Shown: positions 23,575-35,130 of the stretch, piece after piece
Layout: each line of letters begins with the position of its first letter
Numbering within the stretch: position 1 is the stretch's first letter
Assembly: GCA_025200525.1 (NCBI GenBank)
Contig: CM045758.1
Coordinates: 1,364,001 to 1,428,000 of the forward strand
Direction: 5' to 3'
DNA: 64,000 nucleotides
Source: Camellia lanceoleosa
Taxonomy: Eukaryota > Streptophyta > Magnoliopsida > Ericales > Theaceae
Program-made: the position numbers and the translations under genes
Notes under the pieces: generated by a model
Seen by the model: only the letters and a program-made list of their open reading frames with translations
Databases searched by the model: none
Told to the model about the DNA's origin: nothing

Positions 23575-24350
23575 CTTGCCTATAAATTGAGAGGAAGCAG
23601 AGCTCAAAGAGGGGGGACAAGATAGCAGGAAGAGGCTTTGGCCAAAAAAGTCAAGAAAATAAAGAGAGAAAAAGAAAGTGGGAGAGTGTAATTTGTATAT
23701 ATTAGAGTATGGTAGTTATATGGATGTTCGAAAGTAATATTTTCTTCTTATGGTAGAGATGGAACTCTGACTAAGTAATTAAGGTTTATTATATTTATTT
23801 TTTTTTAGTTTTGATTTGATTTGGATAAATTGTATAACTTTTAGATATTTTTGTGCAATAAATGTTTTATTCAAATCATGTTATACAATTGTTTTCACTG
23901 CTGTGTATTAAAATTGTTAGATGAGTCATATCTAGTAAGACGAATCATACATCAACTTTAGTTTAGTGGTGACCGTCCGTACTAAGCGAAGATGATTTGT
24001 GGCTTCTTGGTTTTAATATACAAATCCTCTTGACGATATATTTCTAATCAACTTACATCATTTTATCCAAATTAATGATTTTCTAAAAACTAGTACAATA
24101 ATCCCTGGTTATAAGGTTAATGGTAGATTCAAAACCCTAAGAAACTTCTTATTTTATTTTATGTTTTATTAATTTTAATTTTATTATTTTCAAAAATCAA
24201 TTTTCTTAAATTACTTTAATTATTATTTTTGTATCAAAACAACTCGATTAGTCTCTGAGAATCGACACCTGGTCTTAACCGCTATATTTCGGAGTAGTAG
24301 TTATTACTTGGTTATAAATATTATATTTTGGTGTGCAAACGACTATATCA
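23575..24350 (+). mobile_element. Athila-like LTR, 3' part, copy 1
   Basis: From the TATA box CTATAAATTGAG (about 23581) to GACTATATCA (24350) it aligns with 32330-33082. Shared blocks include TAAGCGAAGATGATT, ATACAAATCCTCTTGAC and AATGATTTTCTAAA. The end block GAATCGACACCTGGTCTTA, followed by GTGTGCAAACGAC, resembles Athila-type LTR ends (inference). No primer-binding site follows, so it may be a 3' or solo LTR. The LTR start could not be fixed. Confidence 0.6.
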
Positions 24351-24865
24351 GCTTATACACTTCATCTTTGATTTAGAATTTCATATCATACTGTTTTATA
24401 TGTATTTCTTTGTTGGGTTAATTACACATTTCATTATTAAAAATCAACGTCTTTGTACTTTAAATTACAACAATTTTACCTTACATTTGTGTCGAGTGTC
24501 AATGTGACCCTCCCATCAAGTTACATTTACATTTTTCACGGAAATGCCTCATGTATGCTTGTCGGAGAGGCTTTTTTTTAAAAATTTAAATCTTTCTTCC
24601 GCATTTATTATAATAGAATTAACAATTGATGACCCTAAGGATGACAGATTGAGTCAAAAAACACTTAATGGTGTGTTTGAATCTTGGATTTAGAAAGGAA
24701 AGAGAAATGAAAAAAAAAAAAGTTAACTTATATTTTATCCACATTGTCCTCACATTTTCTTTTATCTTTTTAAATGCCTACCAACTTTATAATCCAAACA
24801 CAGTCCAAAAGGAGAAATCAACTTTGAAAACAGAAGCTTATTTACGTGCATTTGAAGGTTGTAAG

Positions 24866-25126
24866 TGATGTAGTTAGAACTAGTATGGTTGTTATGTTTA
24901 GCACCATAATTGTTAGTTAGAGTTAGTTGGTTGTTATGTTTAGCACTATAAGAGTTAGTTAGAGTTACTTGGGTCTTTATCCTATAAATATAAGATTAGG
25001 CCCCCCTAGTATTCAATTTTTGTATGATATTTTGATATTGAATATTTCAAAGCTTGAGAGCTCCTGTACCCATTTTGGGATTTTTTTTTCTCTCTAATGG
25101 AATCTCTTTCTTGATTGGTTTCATCA
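24866..25126 (+). mobile_element. Short 5' LTR, 261 bp
   Basis: Starts TGATGTAGTT and ends TTTCATCA, so the ends are the inverted repeat TGATG/CATCA. It contains the TATA-like CCTATAAATATAAGA (about 24979) and is followed within four bases by a primer-binding site. The target site on the left would be GTAAG. Confidence 0.7.
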
Positions 25127-25129
25127 TTT

Positions 25130-25143
25130 TGGTATCATAGCAC
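25130..25143 (+). promoter_or_regulatory. Primer-binding site (initiator tRNA-Met type)
   Basis: TGGTATCATAGCAC differs at one position from TGGTATCAGAGC, the usual plant site complementary to the initiator tRNA-Met 3' end. It fixes the LTR boundary and the + orientation. Confidence 0.7.
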
Positions 25144-26229
25144 TCGGTTTTGTGTGTTCCCTCAGTTCTTGCCCTAATTGCACTATTTGAAATTGGTTGG
25201 ATAATTACTTGGTTGAGTTCTAATCATTACAGCAACTAGACCTTAAACTTCAACATTTGAGTTCAATTATGAGAACATGTCTGCAATTCAAGTTTGACTG
25301 TGTGATCTCTAGACACTATTGCAAGCTGCGACACTCATTCGTTGCAATTTTTAAGTTTTGGGTTTGAACTCTGCTTATTTTGAGTCAAGCTATCAAGATC
25401 ACAACTTGGATTCCTTGAATTTTTATGGTTCTTGTTTCAGCTTGCAATTCTGACCTGGAAGGTTGCAATTTGGGTTTGATTCTTGACCTGTTCTTGGTTT
25501 GATTCTCTTGTTCAAGACTTGCAGTTTGTGTTAAAGATATTTAGAAGCTTGGTAGAGACTTGGGTTGCTGCAAATCTGCTCATCGGTTTGATTTCATAGT
25601 TCAAGTTTGCCCTGGTTCTCAATTTGCAATCTAAACGAAGACCTCTAGATTTAACCTAGGTGTTTGTACTTCAAATTCAAATTAAAGCCCTGTATGTTCG
25701 TAATCTATTTTTCAGTTTGTTTTTGGATTCAACTTCATGATTTGAATTTCATTCAGGATTCCCTTTTTTGCGACTCAAGATCAACCTTGCTTGACTTGGT
25801 TCCTCGTTCATCCTTCGACTAGCAAATCAACTGTTGTAAGTCAATTCTGTAGAGTCCTTGAACATATATTGGTTCTTGAATGATCTTCATTGTCGCTAAT
25901 TGTGTGGACTAGTTTGTTGGTAAAAGTCAATTCTTGAATCTTGATCTCATTATTCATTTGATCCTTGATATACTCTTGCATTTGGAATCCTATGTATTTT
26001 TTCATAATACATGATTCTTGATTGATTGGTTTTCATTCTGGAATATTCAATTAAAGTTGAGTTTCTATATGGGTTAGGTTTCTGGACTGGAATTGGATAT
26101 CTATTTTTGTTATAATTCTTCGAATGCAAGTCAGTGGATGTAACAACTATATGTGGTTCTTTGTGTCAATGGCTCAATAATGTCAAGATCACAGAGGTAA
26201 CTGTGCTAGGGCTTATGCCATGAATTTGG

Positions 26230-27216
26230 GTGAAGAAATTGAGATGGATCCTTCAATTGAAAGGAACATTGGAAGCTAATGAGATTGAAGAGTTGAATTC
26301 ACAAATAGTTACCTTAGCTACCTTGGTTGGAAAGGTGCAACAATTGCAACTTCATCCCAAAGGTAGCAATGGTTCCAAGGATCATCAACTTGATGATTTC
26401 TTTGGTGCTCCGCATAGGCATAGAACATATTTATATGGGTTAAATCCCAAGTGGAATGACACCATCAATGATTTAGTATTTCCTGAATTCCGTGGAAGCT
26501 ATAATCCGGACGTGTTCAAGGAATGGTTAAAGACAACTGAAAGTCATTTGGAGTGTTATGATGTGCTGGAAGCAAGGAAAGTGAAATTGGTCTCTCAAAG
26601 CCTCAAAGGTCGTGCCTCTGATTGGTGGAAACAATTACAAGTTGGTAGGCAAAGAAATGGCCAAGAAAAGGTTAGAGAGTGGAGAAAGATAAGAAAGAAG
26701 CTCAAAGAGCACTTTTTGCCTTCTAGTCACGTGTCACCTTTGTTGGTTGACAAGAACCAAAAGAAAGGCATTTCAAATTTTAGACATCAATACCAAAGAG
26801 GCTTGGTAATCGAACAACCATCCTATGATTATGTCAAAGTTGGTTACTTAACTAGTGTGAGAATGAGAGAGACTTTTAATGATAGACATTATCATAAGAT
26901 GCTCTTTAGTGATGAGGTGGTTCAACCAAGTTATGATGAAGAAGATATGGAAGAAAGTAGTGATCATGGACAAGATTATAATCCGGATGTTCTTATCTTT
27001 GATGTTAGAGCTTCCATCTTTAGCGATGAAGATTATGATCAAACACAAGATTGTGATCAAGATGTTCCTATCTTTGACGTGGAACGAGGATATGATGAAA
27101 ATGTTTACATCTTTGATGAACCAATGAGTGGGGCGTTCGATTATGATGAAATTAAAGTTAATGAATATGAAAATAAGGTTGATGTTTTGTGCATATGGAG
27201 GAGCTCCAATCTTTGA
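26230..27216 (+). pseudogene. Retroelement Gag (Retrotrans_gag-like) protein
   Basis: The 328-residue frame contains FPEFRGSYNPDVFKEWLKTT, then GRASDWWKQLQVGR and KLKEHFLPSSH. This matches the conserved part of plant Ty3/gypsy Gag, which builds the virus-like particle. An acidic C-terminal part repeats PDVLIFDVR, QDVPIFDVE and ENVYIFDEP. No zinc knuckle is seen. A frameshift near 27190 leads to a second part (to 27475) with EASFALTLLLMKEM and EASFALTLLPMKEM, an internal duplication. The true start may lie upstream, near GDHRGNCARAYAMNLGEEIE (26186-26245). Confidence 0.7.
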
Positions 27217-27475
27217 CCACTATAATAATGAAGATGACCTTCTTTTAGAGAGCACAGGTATACTCGAAGATGAAGAAGAAGCAAGTTTTGCTCTTACATT
27301 GCTTCTCATGAAGGAAATGGCTTTTGTAGATGAAGCAAGTTTTGCTCTCACATTGCTTCCCATGAAGGAAATGGTTACAATCCCTCATTCTATTCCTTCT
27401 CTAGATTCTAAGAAAATAATGGGAGAGAGTCATGACATTGAAGTTTCATGGGTGTTGAATGATTTTTGCTTATAA

Positions 27476-27840
27476 GAAATGCCTCTTATACTATCTTCAA
27501 AGACATTTGTTCAACTTTGTGTTGACTTGGTACCCGGCTTGGCTTCGTGGAGGAAGGATGCGTTTATTTTGGGCCCATGCGAGAAGCATTATTTTGATGA
27601 CATCTTGTTTCCAAAACGGCATGCTATATAGGTGGCCTATTCACACCTCAACATGGCTTCAGTTGATGTCCATAAATGAGAACTCATTTTGATGAAAGGA
27701 TGTTTGTTAGGATGACCTCGAATAAGGACTTGCAACCACATAGTCTTGGTTGCTGTTGCATGTCCATCATATTCTCATAAGTCATTGTTTTGAGTCATTT
27801 TGTTGATTTTGTTTTATTGAGTCATTTTGTTGTAGCCCAG
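27476..27840 (+). other. Non-repetitive remainder of gag element
   Basis: One frame reads DLVPGLASWRKDAFILGPCE and then KHYFDDILFPKRHA, which looks like former coding sequence but is not recognised. The last part repeats GAGTCATTTTGTTG. Confidence 0.35.
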
Positions 27841-28039
27841 TACTAACCCATCTCCATCCCAACTAGCTGTCACTACTCAAACACAACCAACAATGCCTTG
27901 TGAAGCAAGTGCAAGTGGAAATGCATCAGTCAGAGGTGTTGGTAGCACTGCATCAGGTACACATGGCCCAATTTGCAGCACCTGCGAGGAATACAAAGGA
28001 CAGAGGAAAGGGTTTGAGGGATTAGGTTTAGGTATCAAT
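27841..28039 (+). other. Unrecognised coding-like fragment
   Basis: An open frame reads SPSQLAVTTQTQPTMPCEAS and GPICSTCEEYKGQRKGFEGL. It is rich in Ser, Thr and Gly, like the C-terminal tails of plant transposase-type proteins, but no domain is recognised. The solo LTR at 28045 interrupts it. Confidence 0.25.
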
Positions 28040-28984
28040 GTCTGTGTCACGCCCCAATTTTTATTACTCGAAGTCATTACCAAGTTCCCTAACTTAATTC
28101 AATTTCAGAGATAACATGCGGAAATAAACTCAAATGTTCAATTAAAAGTGATGAACAACAATTCTCTCATTCGAATGAAAGTTAAATACAACATGAGAAT
28201 TCTAAATAAATTGCCCTCGGGATTACAACAATAAATAATCAAATGAAGGGTGCAACCCTTTTACATATATGGCATTCCGCCTACAACAAAGAGGCCCCGT
28301 GGCCAACAAATAAGAAGATCCAAATCTTGTAGCACACCCTACTAAACACCTGAAAAAGATTCAACAACGTAGGATGAACATATAGTCCAGTAGAGATCTC
28401 AACATGATCCTTAACAATAACAACTTACAGATAGCTATGATCATGAATGCCCAATCTCATACTAGAATAGTAATGTGACAGTTTATACAAAATATACATA
28501 AGTATGAACTTTTCTCGAAAATAGCCATTTCATTCAACGCTATAAGCGGTTCACCTTTCTTTCCTTTTCATTACCCATTTTTCCAAACTCTCATGACTAT
28601 AACAGTTTTAGAAAAAAAACAATTTCACCAAGCCCATTACTCTTCCCCCATTTTCTATACTTACAACAAAATGACCTTTTCTGAAAACATGTTCACAAAT
28701 ACCCCATTTTCCTTCACACTTTCCAAAATCTCAAAATGGCATTTTGGTTTGTTCCCAACACATTCATATCAATACATGCATGCCTTAAATAAAAGGGAAA
28801 TAACAAATCATCAACATGTATATAATCCACAAATGAGGCAATCGGCCTTTCAAAAGCTGTAACCATCGCAACCCATAACATACTCGGATACACCGATAAC
28901 AATTAAAACTCGCTCTACCTATATGCACAGTAAGCTAAGGATATGCCAAAGCGATAAGCAAGATAATAACTCATTTTAAACATT

Positions 28985-29200
28985 TCATACCTCATAATAG
29001 ATACACATTTTAGTACTGTATCAATCTCAGACAAAAACACTTCCATACTTCATAAATGATACACATTTTGGTGTTGTATCAATATCAAACAAAAACACTT
29101 CTATACTTCACAAATGATACACATTTTAGTGATGTATCAATATCAAACAAAAACACTTCTATACTTCACAAATGATACACATTTTAGTGCTGTATCAATG
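28985..29200. repeat. 58-bp tandem repeat, four units
   Basis: ATACACATTTTAGTG starts at about 29000, 29058, 29117 and 29175, with CACTTCTATACTTCACAAAT between. It lies inside the solo LTR at 28045-30679. Confidence 0.9.
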
Positions 29201-29300
29201 GAGTCCATCCCCTATCTCCTCCCAAACAAAATCCGGTTTAGAGGTCCATCCCCTATCTTCCCCTAAACCGTGGAGTACATCCCCTATCTTCTCCCACACA
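29199..29300. repeat. ~38-bp repeat, three units
   Basis: GGAGTCCATCCCCTATCTCC, GAGGTCCATCCCCTATCTTC and GGAGTACATCCCCTATCTTC follow at short distance directly after the 58-bp array in the same LTR. Confidence 0.85.
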
Positions 29301-30684
29301 ATACAATGTATATAAGAGATTATCATATACAAATTCTTCAATACAACAAAGCATAAATAACAAGTGTAATACATACACATAAACTATTCAATAATGTTTA
29401 ACCAACACAAGTGTAACGCATACATCACAATTCAACACAACAATGTCATCCTCCACCGATGACCAAAGACAAAACCTCTAGATGCATGTATTCAAGACAC
29501 CTAATAAAAGAGACTCAATTCTCAAGCAAACCTTAAACCCAACAACGACACTAGTACGATAGGTAAGGATAAAACCCCAAATGTGTGTATTCAACACTCA
29601 TGATACAATAGTTTAATTCTCAAATTTATTTTCCGAGACTCACATAGAGTTAACATTTCATTTACCATTTTCAAGATCAACTTTCATAATTTTCTTAAGT
29701 CAACATGTTCCATCACTTATTCCAAAAAACACTTTTCCTTTTGACACAACCAAATACATTATCTTAAATTTACAAACTCAATTCCCTGGATAATAAGCCA
29801 TAACCCAACTTAATTCAATACGTTCATTTCAAAATAACCTCAATACCATAATTATTCCCTTAACTGTTAACACCTTCTACACAACTCATATTAACAATAG
29901 ACATTTACCAACATTGTTCAACCATAAACTTTTTTTATTTTACCAAATCAAAATATAATTTAGGGCTTTCTCTTCTTTCAACAATAACATGCTAATTTTA
30001 CTCTCTAATTAGTCCAAACCATAGTCAATGATAACAAAACCATTCTCAAACAACCAACCCTAGGTTCCCCTCATGATTTTCAAACAAATCCAACACGGAT
30101 ATGATTTTCATGCAATACAAAACTACCACGTGTCTATCTATAGACGGAGTATTGAAAAAGAACAAGGAAATCCCTACCTCAAATAGAGAGACCAAATGGA
30201 GAAGATGAAGGCCAAAAACCAAAGTGCTCCAAATCGCCAAACTTTCAGATTAAAATGAAGCCCTCAACCCACTCTACCTTTCTTACAAAGGACTTAGTAT
30301 AGATTTACACTAGAGGGAGATGAAAACCAAGAGAGAAGGTGTGTAGGGAGAGAGAGAAACTCTCAAGTTATTCATTCAATGAACTTCATTAAATTGATTA
30401 ATGTATCTCATACATTCATGATACATAATGCATCCTCTATATTAATGAATTCATTATATAAATTAATGTATCTTACATATTCATAATAGATACATAATGC
30501 ATCTCTACGATTCATTCATAATAAATCCATCACATTCAATGTATTAGCATTAGTCTTCTATACATTGTATATATACAAAGAGTAAAGGATGGAAACGGGA
30601 ATAAGACAACAACACATCTACGGAACCGAGTTCGGAATACAATTAAAAAAAAAATGAAGGAAAAACCGGGATCGCTATAGTCTG

Positions 30685-32329
30685 ATTATTGCAAAGTTGT
30701 TTTTTGTCATTTTTGTAAGGCTTGTTATTTTGGGTTTCTAAAACAATCTTTTTGGATAGCTAACACAATATTGGTAGTTCTAAGGGTTTAGTACTTAAAA
30801 TGTTGTTTTTGCTGATATTTGTGACGCTTACTTGGTTGGTAGAATAATATTTTTGGATAGCTACAACATTAGAACAAATAGGTGCACATGTTTGTCAAAT
30901 GTTTTGTAATTGAAATGGTGAACATTAAATAGGTTTTGTAATGCAAATGTTGAAATGCTGGTGAACAGATTGCAGGTTTTGTGAGTGAAATGTTGATATG
31001 TTGATACTTAATGAACATGCTTCAGGTGTTGGTATTTAATATGTTTTGTAATACTTCAAAAATATATTTCATTTATATCTTAAAATTGTCTTCAATATTA
31101 CATATCTTCCTTCCTCATATTAGGTTACATAACACTTTTTTTTTTTTTTTTTGCTTTCATTTTAGAGTACATGCAATATAGCATACAAACAGTATCCAAC
31201 TTCCTAGCAACATTCTTCGATACAACTTTTCCTTTTTTTGAGCTTTTTCAACTTCTAACTCTATATGATTTACTCGTTGCAAGAGTCTTGGTAGTAGATT
31301 ACGGGAGTGTCGGCAAAATGGTGGGTCAATCCACTCAAAATATTCACAAGTGGCATGAATATGAAAATTTTAATAAATAAGTTTAGATTTTTATTTTAAT
31401 ATTATATAACATAACAAATAAATACATTAATTACTTAATTACCAAATAATGAAAGTGATTACCCTATAGTTTGCACATTCTATAAATCTTCTTCTCATAT
31501 TGGCATTTGTCTAAGCTATTCTCACCAAAGATCTTTGGCCATAGTAGCATGTATGAGCTAAGCTTTGTCCACTATAGTGGGAGCCTTAGGAGCATGACAT
31601 CTTCAAAAATGGAAATGGTCAATTTTTTCGTTGGAAATAGTGGGTTTGGTGGCTTCATGGTTATATAAGCAAGTGGAAGGGAAAATTGGTCACTTAAAAC
31701 TCCAAATTTGGCGCCAAAACACTTAATTCCAGTGCTAACATGCTTTTCTGGCGCATCTGCCCATGGCGTTGTTAAGTCTATCAAATCTTGTCACTTTTGC
31801 ACATTACTCAAAACCACAAGGGGTTTATGAGTACATTTATAAACGTCGGGATGTAATGTGTAAACACGCAAAACCACAGGGGGGTAACATGTAATTATCC
31901 CAAAATAGAAACTAATTTAATGAAAATAAAAACAACCACTCATTACATAATTATCATCCAAACACATAATAAAAATTAATTTGGTAAAATAAATAAATGT
32001 GTAAAATATTTATTAATTTTATATAATTTTATCTTTGATGAGTAGAAATAATTTTTAAAAATTCAAAAATATCTTCTTGACATTTATTTTTGTCAAATTA
32101 TTTTATATTTTATCAAATTGATGACTTTGCCCTTAAAATTGATCAATAGTATCTTCAATTATCCTTATTTGGAACAAGATTCAAAATTCAAGATCAAATA
32201 TGTCACAATTGAAAAGTCAAGGACTAAAGCAACACAAGCCCTAAACTATAAGAACTGTTAATGTAATTCGCCCTATATATAATAAAATATTATACAATTT
32301 ATATTACTATGTTTGTTTTCTTTTGTAGA
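30685..32329. other. AT-rich intergenic sequence, transposon debris
   Basis: No supported gene. Around 31790-31905 it reads CACAGGGGGGTAACATGTAA then TTATCCC. On the other strand this is GGGATAATTACATGTTACCC, resembling the GGGTTAATTACAC phrase at 24416, a common kind of plant DNA-transposon end. A matching target duplication was not found. Confidence 0.4.
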
Positions 32330-33082
32330 TATTTTATCTATATATAGAAGAAGAGAAGAACAAGAAAAGGGAAAGAGGAGCTCAAACGGAGCAAAGGGCT
32401 TTGGACCATGGAATGCAGCGAGAAGGAAAAAAAAAATAGAAAGAAAGGAAAAATGGAAGAGTTTATTCTGTAAATATTAGAGCGTAGTAATTTTTCTGTC
32501 TTATAGAGATGAAACCCTGACCAAATAATTGGGGTAAGTTGTATTTAGTATTTTTATTGTTAATTTAATTTGGATATAGTTGTATAACTCTAGATCTTTT
32601 TAGTGTAATAAATGTTTTACTCAAATAATGTTATACAATGGTTTTCACAGTTGTATATTAGAATTGTTAGACAAGTCATACTAGTAAGACGGGTCATGCA
32701 TCAACCATAGTTTAGTTTATTTTAGTAGTGACAATCCGTGCTAAGCGAAGATGATTCATGAATTTTTTATTTTGATATACAAATCCTCTTGACAATGTAG
32801 TTCTGATCAACTTACATCACAATATCCAAATCAATGATTTTCTAAACACTAAGTACAATTACTCTCAATCATTCCAAGATATTTGTTTTATTTTGTTGAT
32901 TAATTGTTTAATTAGTTAGTTTAATTTCACGCCAAATGTTTGCAAATAAATCTAAATTTCTAAATTAAATTATTCATCATTAATCCCTGTGGATCAACAC
33001 CTGATCTCAACTTTTATTTCACAAAATAATTGTTTTTCCTTGATTTTAAATTAAATATTTTGATGTACAAACAACCATATCA
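32330..33082 (+). mobile_element. Athila-like LTR, 3' part, copy 2
   Basis: Aligns with 23575-24350 over its length, from the TATA box CTATATATAG (about 32338) to CCATATCA. It is followed by a worn primer-binding site, so this copy was a 5' LTR. No gag or pol frame follows, so the body of the element is lost or beyond recognition. Confidence 0.6.
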
Positions 33083-33087
33083 ATTTT

Positions 33088-33105
33088 TGATGTCGTTGCA
33101 AGGGA
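33088..33105 (+). promoter_or_regulatory. Degenerate tRNA-Asp primer-binding site
   Basis: TGATGTCGTTGCAAGGGA matches TGGCGCCGTTGCCGGGGA, the complement of plant tRNA-Asp 3' end, at 13 of 18 positions. Three of the five differences are C-to-T or G-to-A transitions early in the site; of the other two, one is also a transition. It follows the LTR end by five bases, as in Athila elements. Confidence 0.55.
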
Positions 33106-33518
33106 ATAAAAATATAATTATTTAATTTAAACATTTATTTCTAAATATAAAAATTTTAAAAATTGAGTTTAGTTTCTTTCTGCGAGAGAAATATAAACTT
33201 TAAAAGAAAAAATTTAAAAAAACACACTTATAATGACACTGTAAGTATTCCCTTTGTCCTAAACTAATGGTCTCTTTTAAGAAATCTTACTTTTTTTTAA
33301 TAATACAATTATTGCACTTTAAAAAATTGATTTTTCAAAATTATCCTTTAATAGTACATTTTTTAGAAATATCAATGTCATAATTGTATCTTTTATGTTG
33401 TTAATGAATTTAAAAAAATAACAATAACAAAATTTTATATTAATTTTTTACTTAATTTTTGAAAAAAAATTAATATTTTGAAATAATAAAAAATAAAATA
33501 AAAAACTAATATTTTGAT

Positions 33519-34850
33519 GGGTGATTCTACTTACATCACTCTTTTATGTCCTTACACCCTCCATATAAGATTGTTTTTGTCTTTCAATTTTATCCATATG
33601 TGAAATTACTTAAAGGGACAAAACATTAAAATTAAATGTATTTGATTATCTCCTTACATCCCCTGACCTTTCAATTCCTGCTTTATCTTTTTCCTTTCTC
33701 AACTTTTCTTTTCTCTTACACATCTCTTTTGAAAAACTAATAATCATAGTGTTTTGATCATCAAAAAAAGCAATTGATGAAAAAACGGTGGTGAAAAACT
33801 ATCAAAAAAGTGAAATGGTAAGTTTTTTTTTTAGTTTTCTGGGTTTTTGTTTCGATTTTTTGGATTGGTGTGCGACTTTTGTTCGGTGTTTCGAAATTGA
33901 ACAAAATAACACAGTCCGGCATCACAATGCCAAAAAAAAAAAATATAAGTTTGGTATCAAATTGCCGAATAAAATATAAATTCACTAGCATTTTATTACC
34001 GAACAGCCCAGCACAAATTATTACCACATCATTTGGGAGGAAATGGCTTTGTAATTGTATAGCCACAAAAGGCTGGACAAAACCATTTATTCCAGCGTTA
34101 TAGAACCGAATTTTTGTAAATTGTTTCGTATTGTGTGACCGAACAGGCACTTCAATGTGGACTCTACTAGCTTTGTTGGGAAGCGAACAAAAATTATCCA
34201 ACTGTACGGTAACATAATGCTGGGAAACAAAATTTTATTCGGTAACATGGAACTAGAGTAGTTCAAATTGTTAGCATTGTATTACCGAACGGGCCCAACA
34301 CAAATAAAAAAAAGGGCATTGATTTAGACCCCCTTAAAACACCTACCCCCACAACCCCCTCACACACATGGAGGTTGGGGATTCGGTGAGAAGAAAAAAA
34401 AAAAAAAAAAAAAGTTGACCAATCAAAACTAAAGGGGGTGAAGTGGGTGACCCCCAAAGGGGGTCTCAACCTTTATTCTAAAAAAACACATTGTTTAGGA
34501 TAAAGCGGCTCTAGAAATATATAGCAAGTAAATGCTAGAGGGCTCTATTGTTTCCGGCAACTAAACACCGAAATAATTCAAATTGTTTAGCAGTAAGAAG
34601 CTGAATTGACCTATAGCATTGAAAAAGACACTTTAATACCATTACAATATTACTTCCAGCAAATGGTACCATATCCCTCCAAAACAATTTAATACCATTA
34701 CAATGCATTAAAAACAATAACAAATCCATATGTTCGCCAAAATAAATTTCCATTCACATAAATATTGAATACAAAATAGATGTGAAATTGTTTAAAATTC
34801 TTACAAAAGTATGACAATTCATTACTTGTCCAACCAAGCATCCAGTTTAC
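33519..34850. other. MULE left arm, no supported gene
   Basis: Contains the left TIR and scattered variants of TTACCGAAC(A/G)GGCCCA-ACACAAAT (around 33990-34020, 34130-34150, 34280-34305). An open frame at 33761-34201 on the minus strand is not recognised and is rich in Phe and Lys, as expected of AT-rich non-coding DNA. Confidence 0.5.
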
Positions 34851-34854
34851 AAAA

Positions 34855-35130
34855 GATCTAAGCATCCACAAAAACTATGTCATTAGGAAAAAGTACATCC
34901 CAAATTATGTACGGCCTAGGCATTCACAAAAACTATGTCATAAAAAAAAACTAGATCCCAAATTCTGTACGGGCTACGCTTTCACAAAAACTATGCCATC
35001 AAAAAAAAAAATTGCATCCCAAATATCATGTACGGTTAACACAAAATTATATCCCAAAATGTATACGTGCTACACATTATGCAAAATTATGTCATCAAAC
35101 AAAAAGTAGATCTCAATCCTCATGTACGGT
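34855..35130. repeat. ~58-bp tandem repeat, about five units
   Basis: CACAAAAACTATGTCAT starts at 34867, 34925 and 34983, with weaker units at about 35038 and 35077. Each is followed by A-rich spacer, (A)TCCCAAAT and TGTACGG. The last unit overlaps the 3' end of the PMD gene. Confidence 0.85.

Larger units (their letters stand above)
24866..27840 (+). mobile_element. Gag-only (TR-GAG-like) retroelement, 3' end missing
   Basis: Begins with a 261-bp LTR (24866-25126), a primer-binding site, a leader of about 1.1 kb and a gag-like frame. No protease, RT or integrase is found before sequence of a different kind begins near 27840, and no 3' LTR is found. Gag-only elements (TR-GAGs) are known in plants. 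Alternatively this is a full element truncated after gag. Confidence 0.55.
28045..30679. mobile_element. Solo LTR, 2635 bp
   Basis: Starts TGTCACGCCCC; perfect 5-bp duplication GTCTG at 28040-28044 and 30680-30684. The right end is GCTATA where TACA is expected, so the terminal CA has decayed to TA. It contains two internal minisatellites. No coding region is seen. On the minus strand the end would be GGGGCGTGACA, the likely functional orientation. Confidence 0.82.

Noticed and set aside
24416..31905. A DNA transposon bounded by GGGTTAATTACAC and its complement ATGTAATTATCCC
   Set aside because: The ends resemble each other, but no matching target duplication was found, and this phrase is common at plant repeat ends (also at 39097). 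Pairing of these two ends is not supported.
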